Of a DNA stretch of 64,000 nt, positions 10,498 through 21,203 are shown in pieces. Source of the DNA: Planoprotostelium fungivorum (taxonomy: Eukaryota; Evosea; Variosea; Cavosteliida; Cavosteliaceae); the NCBI GenBank assembly GCA_003024175.1, contig MDYQ01000097.1:30423-94422 (forward strand), read 5' to 3'. The stretch's first letter is position 1. Each line of letters opens with the position of its first letter. A model generated the notes under the pieces. That model searched no databases and was not told the DNA's origin. It saw only the letters and a list, made by a program, of their open reading frames with translations. A program made the translations under genes and the position numbers.

Positions 10498-12410
10498 CCT
10501 TCATCGGCTCTGTCTTCGTTTCCTCCACTAGAGAGTACTGCTTCGTTCGGTACAGTGTCAAGTAGGCAATGTGCCAGTCACTTCCTCCCTTTCCCGTCAA
10601 CTTTTTGATCTCTTCTTCGGGGACGGGGGACACTACGTCGTCATCATACTTGAGCCACTCTCCTGTTCTTCTCTCAGTCACTTGAACCATCAACTCACTA
10701 TTGTCTCACCTTCTAAGGTCTTGATCCAACCCACGTAGTGACCCGAATCAGCCGTACGTCCCTTGTGAGTCACGAGGGCGCAGAGCTCGTACATTCCGGT
10801 ATCATTGTGCATCTCCTCTGCTCTTCGTCAGATGGACATTAAAAAAGAAATCATTCTACAGAGGATGGAGAGACTCACTGGGATCCAGGGTGACCTCACG
10901 AGTGACTTGGGGCTTCTTCTCTTCCTCCTTCTTGCTTCCGTGCTGTCCCTCTCTTCTCTTCTTCACTTCCTCGGCCGTGATGTCGTCTTCGATCTGCTGG
11001 ATTCTCTTTCTCTTCGGTGCGATCTTGTCCTTCAATTCCTGACTGCACAGCTCGAAGACATCCAAGCTGAGGGGGAAATCGACCGGCTATCCATCTCAGT
11101 CACATTCTCCAGCATGACTCATGATCATGATCATCATCATCAGGTGACTCACTCGAGCGATCTTGGCCTTGACGCTTTCCTTGGGCTTCCAGAGGAAGCG
11201 AACGAATTGAACATTAAGGTAATAGGGCAGCTCTTCGATGACGGATTTCTTGTTGTACTGTGTCTCCACGCCGGCCGCGTTCTTCTTCGACAGACTCTCG
11301 TTCAAGCCAGCCTTCAATCCTGACATACGATTCAGATTTTCAGTCTGTCTCATCGTGATTCACCTTCCATGAGAAAACTGGTGGTGTTAGTGATGTGACA
11401 GGTCAATTTGCTGAAAGGAGACGTGCTGGTGGTGGTGTCCATTGGATCGTCCGCGCTGGTCAGTCTGCCTCCAGTCAATCTCTCACCCACTCAGTATAAT
11501 ACTCACTCTGATTTCAGCTGTCCACCAAAGAGTTGAGAGTAGATGTCCTTGTCCGAGTTCTCCAACTTTGGAACGTTCTTCAAGGACTGCACCATGGTGC
11601 TGTGGAATTCCTCCGCATCTTGCTGCATGAAGTGTCCGTTAGATTTCTCTGCAAATTGAGGATTGATCTGAAGAGGTGAGCCCACACAGCCAGCATCAAC
11701 CACTCACGGTGCGTAAGATAGTCAAGAAGGCCACGGGGGGAATGGGCTCGTTCGTGTTGGATAGCAGGTTCAGCAGGTCTCTGAACTGAGCGGTCAGCTG
11801 CTTCTCAGGTGTGCCACCGATGGAGGGCTCCGTATATCTGAATGATGTTACTGTTGAATCAGATGAGACAAGCTCACCTCTTCAGGGCAGCCTGGAGTTC
11901 GGGTGCAGCTTTCATGAATTGGATGGTAGAGTTCATGTAGCACGTGTTGCCGAGATTCACGAGACCAGCTGGATATTGAGACTGCGCCAAGGCCTGAAAT
12001 GATTCAATGTGATGTTGTCGAACGACAAAGAGATGTCTACCTGAGCTTGGTCGGCGGTCATGTCCTCTACGAAGACAGTCTTCTGCTCTGGTTCTTTGGG
12101 AATCTCAGATTCAGCTGATCCAATCATCATAAATTTGTGTCCATCCTTGATACCCAATGATTTCCAGTCTGCATCGTCTTTCAGAGTACCCCCCTTGACC
12201 ATGACTGTAAAGGATTCAGAAATTCAATCGTGATATGACACACTCTTCTGTCTGTCAGGTAAAACATTGGTTAGGGTATATAATTGCATCTTGAAGACAG
12301 AAGGAGGCTCATCGGGATTGATCTCGATGTCCTCGTAGTTTTGCTTTCCCCACTTGACTGATACTACGAAACGTTCAATCGTTTCTCTTCACTTGCGGCT
12401 TACCTTTCAT
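10493..12410 (-). CDS. USP14: Ubiquitin carboxyl-terminal hydrolase 14 (USP14/Ubp6)
   Basis: This is a proteasome-associated deubiquitinase. The start exon is only ATGAAAG; after a 48-nt intron the protein reads MKVSVKWGKQNYEDIEINPD, an N-terminal ubiquitin-like domain (including VMVKGGTLKDDADWKSLGI) that docks on the proteasome. The USP fold follows, with the catalytic Cys in GLVNLGNTCYMNSTIQFMKA, the QQDAEE motif at GHFMQQDAEEFHSTMVQSL, the catalytic His in TADSGHYVGWIK and the acidic residue in WLKYDDDVV. The C-terminus WHIAYLTLYRTKQYS is typical of the family. The insert KIAPKRKRIQQIEDDITAEE, highly charged, lies between the Cys and His boxes as in other USP14 proteins. All triad residues are present, so it should be active. 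About eight introns. The gene converges on AsnRS. Confidence 0.94.
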
Positions 12411-13377
12411 TGTTTTCGTGATTGAATGATGGAAGTTTGTTGGCACTGCAGTGTGTGACGTCACAATTACAACGGAACGCGAATTTGTGCTCGCGATGAC
12501 ATGCTCTCCATCTGAGTCCTGTTTTCGCTCTTAGCACAGAGCGGAGACTTGTTGTCGATACTATAGATCGTTCACATCCTTCACACAATGTCCTTCTCAC
12601 CTCACCGATTCTGAGCTCTCCTGGAGCAGTCTCTGACGGCCTCTGCAAACAGCTACCAGTAAACAACAAAGAGGTGGTTCAGTGGTGGCTGAGAGATCAG
12701 ACAGCCCACGAAACTGGAAGTGGTTCGACAGAGAGCCTGTAAACATGGCTGAAGGACCTATGGAAGTATGGTCAGGAAAAACCGAATGAAAGAAGTTGTG
12801 TTGAGTGAATGAAGCCAGGACACGAATATTTTGGTTCCACATGCATGCATTCCAGAGTAGCCCTTCTCGCCTGACGCATCGAGCAGTGTATTCCGAAACG
12901 AGTTACGTGTTACAAGTGGCTGCTGTTGCATGCGGTCTGAGCGTGAGATGAGGTGACGAGAAGTTTTGATATGGTGCGGAAGAGTCAGAAGTGCTCGAGT
13001 TGAGAGTTGTCACTTCGTCTCTTCTTGCCATTTCTAACACTCCTCTCGGGAGCTGCATGATTTACGATGGAGAATTGTGTTCCATCAGTCGCGACAATTG
13101 TCTGGGTGCAACCTCCAGTCAGGATCACACGGGTTGTAGAGTTGACGTTGGAGAGTGACTCACTGGACCACGAAACATATGGCAGGAGATCCTATCCTCT
13201 ATTATCGACTATCAACTGGTCTTGAATGGAACTGTGCGGGCGTAAATGACTTTCTAGCGAAAATTCAGATACTTCGCTAAAAGACATTGAAATCTCCGCT
13301 ACGTAATCAGACAGGTATCTGCGGTATTCAGACACAATTACAAACACGAGCGAACGACAACCTCACCACGCCCGATT
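12411..13377. other. Intergenic region between divergent USP14 and PsiD-like genes
   Basis: This gap of about 970 bp has no convincing coding sequence; the short ORFs in it lack recognisable domains or codon bias. Near the right side are short complementary words (cagatac at 13266 and gtatctg at 13315; tagcga/tcgcta around 13255-13278) that could fold, but no known RNA family is evident. It should hold the two promoters and the 5' UTRs. Confidence 0.4.
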
Positions 13378-15231
13378 ATGGCTGACTCATCTTCCACTCA
13401 ATCTCGTTGTTCGGGCAAAGCATGCAAGAACTTGGCGGTGATGTTGAATGTCTAACATGCGGACTAAAACAAAACAGGTCAACCGCCACGTGAAGATCCA
13501 AGCCGGTTGGCTCTCTCACCCTCACGAAGTCAGACAGTTTGTGGCCAAGATCAGAGACATTGTCGATAATCCACACACGACACCTCACCACCATTCTACA
13601 ATCACTCTCGGTGATTTCATCTCCAGCTCCCCTCTCGGACTGAACTCTCGAATAGGTACTGCTGTCTCTCCGGGCGTGCAGAGGCTGAAGACATTGTATA
13701 ATGAAGATCCGATGGTCCGACTCTACATGGACAACATGATCAAAGAAGATCCGATCCCCGAGAGAGATGTACCCAACGGTAAGTTCTCTCATAGTTCCAA
13801 ATTCATGTCGAAACAGACATGAAACCAATGGAATCATCTGAGAAGGCACGGGAGAGAGAGGAGAGAGTCCATCGCCCCAGGTAGATGTATTATGTCATCT
13901 CTCCTCTTACATCACACAGAAACGTTTCTGAGATGTTGAACATGATCGACTTTGTCATCAAACGTGCACCCATATACACCGGAAAAGATGACCACGCCAT
14001 CGGTAAGACGTGACATTCGCTCGATCGTACACATACGAGATTGATATCATTGAAGCTTGTCCACTCAACGCTCTATTCGATGACATGATGGCCACACCTT
14101 CCGGCTTTGTCTTCTTCAGGATGAAGCAAGTGAACGACGTCTTTCAACAGATCCTCAACGAGTGGTGCCAATTTCTCTGCTCAGAAGGTGTGTTGCGCTG
14201 ATCAGCGTCATCGTCTTCGACGCTCATTATGACGAAACAGATTCGGCTGCCGTTTTGAACGACGGCAAATACGGTTGGTTGAACGAGGAAGCGAAGAAGG
14301 TGTTGAAACTAGAGGAGATCCAGTGTAACATGTCTAAACCTCATGGCGGTTTCCACTCCTGGAACGACTTCTTCACGAGAAGATTCAAGGAAGGAGCCAG
14401 GCCAGTGGCCAGCCCAGACGACGATTCGGTGGACGATTATGGAGCACACATCGAATTGACGACTGCAGGTCGTGACCTCCTCATGCGAGTGCACCTTCTA
14501 CCACACACAGGACGACATCAAGATGAGAGATGACTTCTGGATCAAATCACAACCGTATTCGCTGCAAGACATGCTTCACAACGATCCTAGAGCCTCTCGG
14601 TTCGTCGGTGGCACCATCTTCCAGGTGAGGTCCATCTACAACTGTGTAGATGAACTGTGGGCAGGCCTTCTTGAGTGCGACATCTTACCACAGATGGCAC
14701 AGCCCTGTAAATGGAAAAGTCATCGACTTCTACGTGGTGCCCGGAACTTATTTCTCCGAGGCCGAATCGGAGGGTGAGCTCATCTACACATTTGTAGACG
14801 AGTGACGCAATAGTAATCAGGTTATCACACCGACGGCCTTGGATTATCTGAAGGCTATCTCACTGCATCAGCGGCTAGAGGTGACGTGCAGATCCTCTCT
14901 TCTGTGACTCAGACTCTACAGGAATCATATTCATCGAGTGTGACGACAAGAAATTGGGGATGATCGCCATCGTCTACGTTGGAATGAACGAAGTATCATC
15001 CAATAACTTCACGGTGAAGAAGGAGGCCAAGGTGACTCGACATCATCGTGACGATCGTGACGACGAGATGGACTGAAACGAGTGAAGGTCAGGAAGGGAG
15101 ATCAGTTGGGATACTTTCAATTCGGTGGCAGCACGCACTGCATCATCTTCGAGCCCAATGTGGCCAAGGGAGCTTTCAAAAAGTTCAAAGTGGACCAGAA
15201 GATCCTCCTCAATTCTCAATTGTTTCCCTGA
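13378..15231 (+). CDS. Phosphatidylserine decarboxylase-family protein of the PsiD type (possible aromatic amino acid decarboxylase)
   Basis: The start exon MADSSSTQSRCSGKACKNLA is spliced to VNRHVKIQAGWLSHPHEVRQ, which opens the N-terminal domain found in fungal PSD-like proteins such as Psilocybe PsiD. That domain continues with LYNEDPMVRLYMDNMIKE, MIDFVIKRAPIYTG and the diagnostic MMATPSGFVFFRMKQVNDV. The catalytic part has SWNDFFTRRFKEGARPVA, the His box SYHRWHSPVNGKVIDFYVV, GYHTDGLGLSEGYLTASAAR, IIFIECDDKKLGMIAIVYVG, and the processing site FQFGGSTHCIIFEP. In this family autocleavage at Gly-Ser leaves a pyruvoyl group on the new N-terminal Ser. The GGS(S/T) form, rather than the LGST of ordinary membrane PSD, and the absence of membrane segments favour a soluble amino-acid decarboxylase (PsiD decarboxylates tryptophan). 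The substrate cannot be read from sequence. The next genes downstream, same strand, are an acyl-CoA synthetase and a bZIP factor. Confidence 0.85.
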
Positions 15232-15518
15232 AGACGTCATCGATAAACTCACTACCGTTCTCGGTATCGTCGAATGGATGATTTGAAGTGATCAGCAGTA
15301 GTGATGTTCAAATTGCTGAATGAGCGAGAGAAAGTTGCGTCTTTATGGAGGAAACTGTGCAGAAATGGGTTCATCAACGCTGAGTAGAAAATCAATGAGA
15401 GTGAATGGAGCGGCTGCACGAATATGGAAGTCATTTTATTCAGATCATCTTTTGCGTGCAATTAAATTGGCTCGGTGTAAACCCGTTGTTGACACCTCGG
15501 TGTGCACATTTTCGAGTG

Positions 15519-17939
15519 ATGGAATCAGCTGCGACATTGAATGATTGGCCATTGGTCCAGCTAAGCAGAGCATTTACACCGACAGCAGCATCGATACCCG
15601 ATCAGAAAGCGCTGAAGAGAGTTCATGTCGAAACATCACAGATCAATTTGACACCCCTGAACCCAGTTTCCTTCTTGATCAGAGCGGCCAACATCTATCC
15701 CAACAAATTAGCAGTCGCCCATCCATTTACCGATTCCCCTGTCTTCTACAGTTATGGACAGCTAGCTCAGCGTTCGGTCAATCTCGCCCATGCATTGCAA
15801 AAGATCTCCAACATCAAACCGGGGGATCGTGTCGCAGTTCTCGCACCCAACTGTCCAATGATACTCGAGGCCCATTTCGTGAGTCATCTTGAATGTGAAC
15901 GAAGGACGACACCTCATCTCATCAAAGGGTGTTCCGGCTGCCCGCGCCATCTTGAACCCCATCAACAGCAGATTGAGTCCACAAGATATCTCTTACGTGC
16001 TGGAACACTCTGGATCGAAGCTGTTATTGGTCGACCATTCTCTGTTATCTCAAGTGATGAGGTACAAGATGGAAACATCTTCTCAATCTCTCACAGGTAC
16101 AAGGGCTACCTTTGATCAAAGAGGGAAAATGTCAGCTCATCATATCCAAAGACAGTGGATCCTCGAACGATTGTGCTTACGAGCGGGTGAGTGATTTGTT
16201 TCATTTTATTTCTCACTGGAGTCAGTATCTAGAGGAAGGGAGGAGATTGTCGGGTGAAGAGGGTTGGATGAAGTTGACACTTGAATCTGATGAAAATGCA
16301 CCCATGGCCTTGTGTTACACCAGTGGTACGACCGGTAGACCGAAAGGTGTTCACTACTTCTCATGAGCCATCTGCAACTTCACCACGATCATAGTCTATG
16401 CTGATGACATGGTGTTGTGCATCATCAACATCATGCATCTATCGAATGTCTTATCAAACATAGACTGACCACCCATCAGGTGTCGTCACAACCTACAGAG
16501 GAAGCTATCTGGGATCCATCAGCAACGTCATCGAGGGAAGACTCAACACGGACGGCGACTCCGTTTATCTCTGGACCCTTCCCATGTTCCACGCTTCGGT
16601 GAATCATCATTCTCCCTCTCTCTTCTGATTCCCTCAGGGGTGGACTTATCCTTGGGCTGTTACCGCTGCCTTTGGAACTCACTTGCTGCTGAGACAGATC
16701 GATTACGAGCATATTTGGAGGGCTTTCAGCGTCTACAACGTGACACATTATTGTGCTGCACCCACGGTACAGATTGGTATCGTCAATCACGAGAAGGCCA
16801 GAAGGATCGTGGGCAGGAGGATCAAGTGAGGCGGAAAATATTTTATTCTATTTTAATGTCTTCTCAGTGCCATCATCGCCGCGAGTGCTCCCACCGCAAC
16901 CCTCTTAGAGTCCTTGGAGAATCTGGGTATAGACATTGCACACGTTTACGTGAGACGACATCACATCATGCACATCGCTGACTTCACAAGGGACTGACAG
17001 AGACATACGGACCTCTCACCCGAGGCTATTCTTATCCTTCTTGGAGAGAATTAGATGCCAAGGGAAGGTCCGTTCAGATGTCGCGTCAGGGTCAGAATTA
17101 CGTCACGGCGGATGAAGTCAGGGTGGTTCGTGTGGAGAAGGAAGAAGATGGAAGAGTCCACGCCAAACTTCCACTGGAAGACGTGCCGCGTGATGGTATC
17201 ACCATCGGTGAGATCGTCATGAGAGGTAACTTGGTCATGATGGTGAGTCGACGTTTGGAATCAGGAACGTGTGGGAATCAGGAATCTGACGGAATCAGGA
17301 ATACTACAATAACCCGGAGGCCACGAAGGAAGCCTTCGCAGGGGGTTGGTTCCACAGCGGTGATCTCGCCGTGAGACACCCCAACGGAGCCATCGCCATC
17401 GCCGATCGAAGTGATGAGATGGCATGACATGCGTCCTCTAAACGCTCTCAGGCAAGGACATCATCATCAGCGGAGGAGAGAACGTGTCATCGTTAGAGGT
17501 GGAGTCCGCTCTGTCCGGCCACGAAGACGTGTTGGAGGCGTATGCCGTGGCTAGGAGTGACATTCGCTGGGGCGAGAGACCCATGGCTTTTGTTCTTCTG
17601 AAAGAGACATCGAGACAGGCAGGTTGCATCGGTATCCATCTTCTAATGGAGCGCAGAAGTGGAAGGGAAGGGAGAGGGAATTCGAAGAGTTGTTGAAAGA
17701 GTATTCGAAGAAAGTCTTGGCGGGTTACAAGAGGCCTCATTGGATTGAGGTACGAGATGATGGATGTGCACCACTTAATCGCATGGCAGGTAGTCGATGC
17801 GCTTCCAAAGACATCTACGGGGAAGGTGAGAGATAAGAAGGGGTCCATCTGACATGAACAGATACAAAAGTTTGTTCTTCGTGGCTGGGCTGCTGACAGG
17901 AACAGAGCATCCGTGGGAGGAAATAAAGCCAAATTGTAA
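15519..17939 (+). CDS. Acyl-CoA synthetase-like AMP-binding enzyme
   Basis: This ANL-superfamily enzyme should activate a carboxylic acid by adenylation and load it on CoA. Motifs in order: [19 protein letters not shown] and [19 protein letters not shown] (N-domain); [20 protein letters not shown]; the phosphate-binding loop [26 protein letters not shown] with [33 protein letters not shown] (A5); [20 protein letters not shown] then ADRSKD (A7); [20 protein letters not shown]; and the C-domain YKRPHWIE ... [12 protein letters not shown] with the catalytic Lys (A10). The protein ends [13 protein letters not shown]. The TSTGK and long insert before A5 resemble plant-type acyl-activating enzymes and bacterial medium-chain ligases. 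The start Met ([19 protein letters not shown]) is chosen as the first in-frame Met before the conserved region; a short amphipathic leader could target it to mitochondria. The substrate is unknown. Confidence 0.88.
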
Positions 17940-17989
17940 AAGTCAATCAAAAGTTTCGGTCGACATTTTATTTCGAGACAGCAGCCAAC

Positions 17990-19148
17990 ATGAGCACGAG
18001 CAGCACTGGGCGTGTGTCCGTAACTGACCTTCCAAATGACCAGAGGGAGAGAAAGAGACTTCAAAATCGTGTAGCGCAGAGAAAATACAGTGAGCGGTGA
18101 TCTGGTTGTATCAAATGTTGATGCGATAAAGGGGAGAAACAGAGACAGAAGCTCATCGAGTTACAAGAGAAGGCCGATCAGCTGCCTCAACCTGAGGCGA
18201 CATTCAACGCGCCTCCAACAAATGAGAGTAACCTCATATTCTCTCCGGACTACCTCCTCTCCACACCCATCACGAACAACAATGTCAGTTCCAGCGATCG
18301 TATCATGGAACTCGAACAGAAACTCGCCGAGGCAGAGAAGAGATGTAACGAAATGAGAGAATCACTCAAGAGATACATGGTACCTCAGCTCCCGCATCAA
18401 CCGAATCAAATACAACCATCAGAATCGGATTCAAGCTCAGACTTTCAATACCTACAGTCTAGCTCATCTTCCTCTCCCCTGCACCAGATGACAGAATACA
18501 TGGCTGCGGGAGACATGGTGGTTAGAAAGGTTCATTGTGTCAGAGCTGCCAAGGAGGCCGCCACATGGAGTTTTCCAGACGAGAACAACATTCTACTGGA
18601 GAAGGTCAATCTCATCCGAGCCATGTTCTACAATGGAGAGATGCTCAACATCCTCCACAACGGATTTGCGAAGGAACACATCCTCAACGACGACAGTCAA
18701 TCACCATTCTGCTCGGTCGAGATCAACATTCCGCCTAATCTCTTGGATAATCTTCCACCCAACCTTAGACCCACACACCTTCAGATGGTCACTCCTCATC
18801 ATCCATACATCGATCTCCTCCCTTGGCCAGCTTTCAGAGATCGACTCTTGTCTGTAGCCAATCTCATCGATGAGGATGTGCTGTGTGCAGACATGCACGA
18901 TAATGGAGAAGGTGAGACGAACATCTCTGTCACTGTCCTCTTCCACCGTGCTCAATGTCCATGTGCTGAAGATCACATCAGGTTTTGTTGTGTGGGGATC
19001 ATCACCCAACGATGAATGGTCCTGGGAGATCAGTGAATACTTTGCCAAGAAGTATTGGTTTCTCATGGATTACAACATGCTCAGGTCCACCAATTGGTGG
19101 AGGTCACAGAGAGGACAGCCACCGCTGCGAATCAAACTGAACGCTTAG
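17990..19148 (+). CDS. bZIP transcription factor with a C-terminal DUF3425 domain
   Basis: The start MSTSSTGRVSVTDLPNDQRE leads straight into a bZIP basic region, RKRLQNRVAQRKY, with the N...RKY/R spacing of fungal AP-1-like factors. After a short intron come EKQRQKLIELQEKADQL and, after a spacer, a second coil (MELEQKLAEAEKRCNEMRES). The C-terminal half matches DUF3425: LLEKVNLIRAMFYNGEMLNI, NLRPTHLQMVTPHHPYIDLL then PWPAFRDRLL, DEDVLCADMHDN, and, after an intron near 18914, GFVVWGSSPNDEWSWEIS, then FLMDYNMLRSTNWWRSQRGQ. This bZIP-DUF3425 arrangement is abundant in filamentous fungi, where such genes often sit near metabolic clusters. It starts only 50 bp after the stop of the acyl-CoA synthetase gene. 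Target genes are unknown; regulation of the two upstream enzymes is a guess from position. Confidence 0.88.
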
Positions 19149-19332
19149 AGCACACATAACGAGAGTCTTTAGATGGAAAAGGCATCGGATCGTATATAAA
19201 TTGTATTCATCGTGGAGATCTTCTACTTGTTTGAAGAAGATGCGTTCACATGAGCGACCGCCGCGAACATGGGTGAATGATAAATAAAAGGGATGGAAAT
19301 CGACATTTTCTTTGAGATGTTCATCACAAGTG

Positions 19333-19569
19333 ATGCCAAAAGGTGCAGGGACCTACCCTGTTTTGAATGAAGAATGGCCCACACTAGGAGCTCAGACATC
19401 TAGTCCACCCCTTCTCCCTGTCAAAGGAAAGACCCCTCCTGCGGTCAAATCAAATTTGAAGCTCGCTAAAGATGCTCCCGTGTTCGTACCTAGAGGTCTG
19501 CCACCACAATTAGAGGCACTCTCTATAGAGGAGAGGGGAGGTGATTCGAACATCAGATGTATCATATGA
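19333..19569 (+). CDS. Small ORF with a PAM2-like motif (78 aa from the second Met)
   Basis: The frame is open from the upstream Met at 19312, but the Met at 19333 (MPKGAGTYPVLNEEW) looks more natural. The N-terminus has PVLNEEWPTLG, reminiscent of the (E/D)(F/W)P.LG words in translation-related proteins. The middle has LAKDAPVFVPRG, which fits the PAM2 spacing L-x3-A-x2-F-x-P that docks on the MLLE domain of poly(A)-binding protein. The end is LEALSIEERGG. It may be a free small protein or the first exon of the DHH gene; a donor-like GAG|GTGATT near 19540 allows splicing, but I could not find a junction that keeps the downstream frame. Confidence 0.4.
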   Translation: MPKGAGTYPVLNEEWPTLGAQTSSPPLLPVKGKTPPAVKSNLKLAKDAPVFVPRGLPPQLEALSIEERGGDSNIRCII

Positions 19570-19770
19570 GGTGAACTCTGTCAGCCGTAGAGAAGAGGAC
19601 GCCAGCTCTCGAATTTTGGTCACATCACAATCACATCTATCAATGGCAACGTAAAGGCGGTGAGACGTTTCAAAGATGATTATCATCCTGTTGAAATCGA
19701 GAAAGATCAAGGAGATACATACCAATGCTCACAGATCGCTGAGAGACAAACGTCTTTGAGTAATTTGAAG

Positions 19771-21141
19771 ATGAATAGCTGCTTCCGTTGTGGAAAGAGT
19801 AGACCCATATCAGGTGATTCAAATCATGTCCATCACATGTAATGACATCCATCAGCTGATCTCATCGTTCAATCTATCACGTGTGCCATCTGTGGTCTCT
19901 GCAGTGACTGTGCACCGGCAAGCACAAAAGAAGACGTGCCACAGATGAAACACATCATACTGCCCACTCCCTCAGAGGTGGAAGTCGTTCTGTATCATCA
20001 CGAGTGTCCCGATGGAACAGGTGCGTCCATCATATCGCATGTTGGAAAAAAGGTGATGCTGACGGGACCAGCGGCCGCTTTTGCCGCTTGGAAACTGTTG
20101 AAGAAGAAGAACGTGACGTTCTATGGCGCCAAGAGAGGTGATCAGCCTCCCAGATGGGTGGCGGGGAAGGTGATGACTCCAATTTCATTCTTCTAATTCA
20201 CAACATTTTATTCTCCCACGATAGGAGTGAAATTGTCACTCGGATACATGAGTGGATCGCATGCTGCATCATCACGAAGATCATGAAATGAGATCTCTTT
20301 ATTGACAATCTTAGATCGTGGCCATCTTTGATTTCTGCTACAGCCTGGAGGAGACAAAGTAAGATCCTCTCTTTGATGCCTCCCATCATCCATCTTACGA
20401 GGCAACAGGTTCCTCCTGGAAAAATGCAGGGGTCTCCTCATCATGGACCATCACAAGTCCGGCATGGATGAATTGAAACACTTGAGCCCCAACATCTATT
20501 TCGATATGGAGAGAAGTGGTGCCAGACTGGCCTGGGACTATTTTCACCCGAACCAAGCCCCCCCTCTCTTCTTGAAATACATAGAGGATCGTGACCTGTG
20601 GAAGTGGAGCATGGCAGACAGCAAGGCCTTCGGTGCATATCTAGACACGGTGAGTTGCGTGCGGCTTGTCTTGCTCACATGTGGAGGTACCTTGCAACTA
20701 CGAAGAATACGATACGTTCTGCGATGACAGCGTGATGAGAGGTGCAGTGGAGAAGGGGAGAGCCATCCTGAGTTACATCGAGTACAACGTCAGTCGATCC
20801 ACCAGAAGGGGCTATCTCACCGATTTCCTGGGTATTTTATTTCCTTTTCATCTCCAACGTTGACGCGGTCAGGATACAAAGTGATGGTGTTGAACTGCAC
20901 TCACTTGATGAATGAGATCGGTAACGAGTTGGCTCTCCAGCCCGCTTGTGACTTTGCCCTCGTCTGGCAGTACGATCACCATTCGGACAAGATCATCGTG
21001 TCGATGAGATCGAGCAACATGAAGGTGGACCTCAGCGAGATCGCGAGACAGTTTGGGGGAGGGGGACACACGAAAGCTGCGGCTTTCCGATGGAGTGGGA
21101 CGATACAACAGCTGTTGAAACAAGTCAAGAAGACAAAGTGA
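19771..21141 (+). CDS. DHH-family phosphoesterase (DHH-DHHA1) with an N-terminal Cys-rich zinc-binding segment
   Basis: The Cys-rich N-terminus reads MNSCFRCGKSRPI, then after an intron ITCAICGLCSDCAP (C-x2-C ... C-x2-C-x2-C-x2-C), likely binding zinc. The phosphoesterase follows: motif I VVLYHHECPDGTGASIIS; IVAIFDFCYSLEETK with the motif II Asp; the DHH motif in LLIMDHHKSGMDEL; AWDYFHPNQAPPLFLKYIED then RDLWKWSM; and the DHHA1 end VWQYDHHSDKIIVSMRS with IARQFGGGGHTKAAAFRW. DHH/DHHA1 enzymes are Mn-dependent and degrade short oligonucleotides or cyclic nucleotides. All metal ligands seen are intact. The coding frame also seems open upstream (GHITITSINGNVKA, then an intron), so the true start is probably before 19771. 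The gene converges on the LRR/beta-helix gene with about 60 bp between stops. Confidence 0.75.
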
Positions 21142-21203
21142 TAAACGTCTGAATCGGTTCGACACGTGTAAGATCTCTTGTTTACACGAATCCTTGTTTA
21201 TCT

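Noticed and set aside
13255-13330. Possible structured ncRNA upstream of the PsiD-like gene (cagatac/gtatctg and tagcga/tcgcta pairs)
   Set aside because: Stems are only 6-7 bp, could arise by chance, and no box motifs, Pol III terminator or known RNA fold are visible.
15043-15281. Overlapping short ORFs on both strands at the PsiD-like 3' end as extra genes
   Set aside because: They are shadows of the last coding exons, which carry the conserved FQFGGSTHCIIFEP site in another frame.
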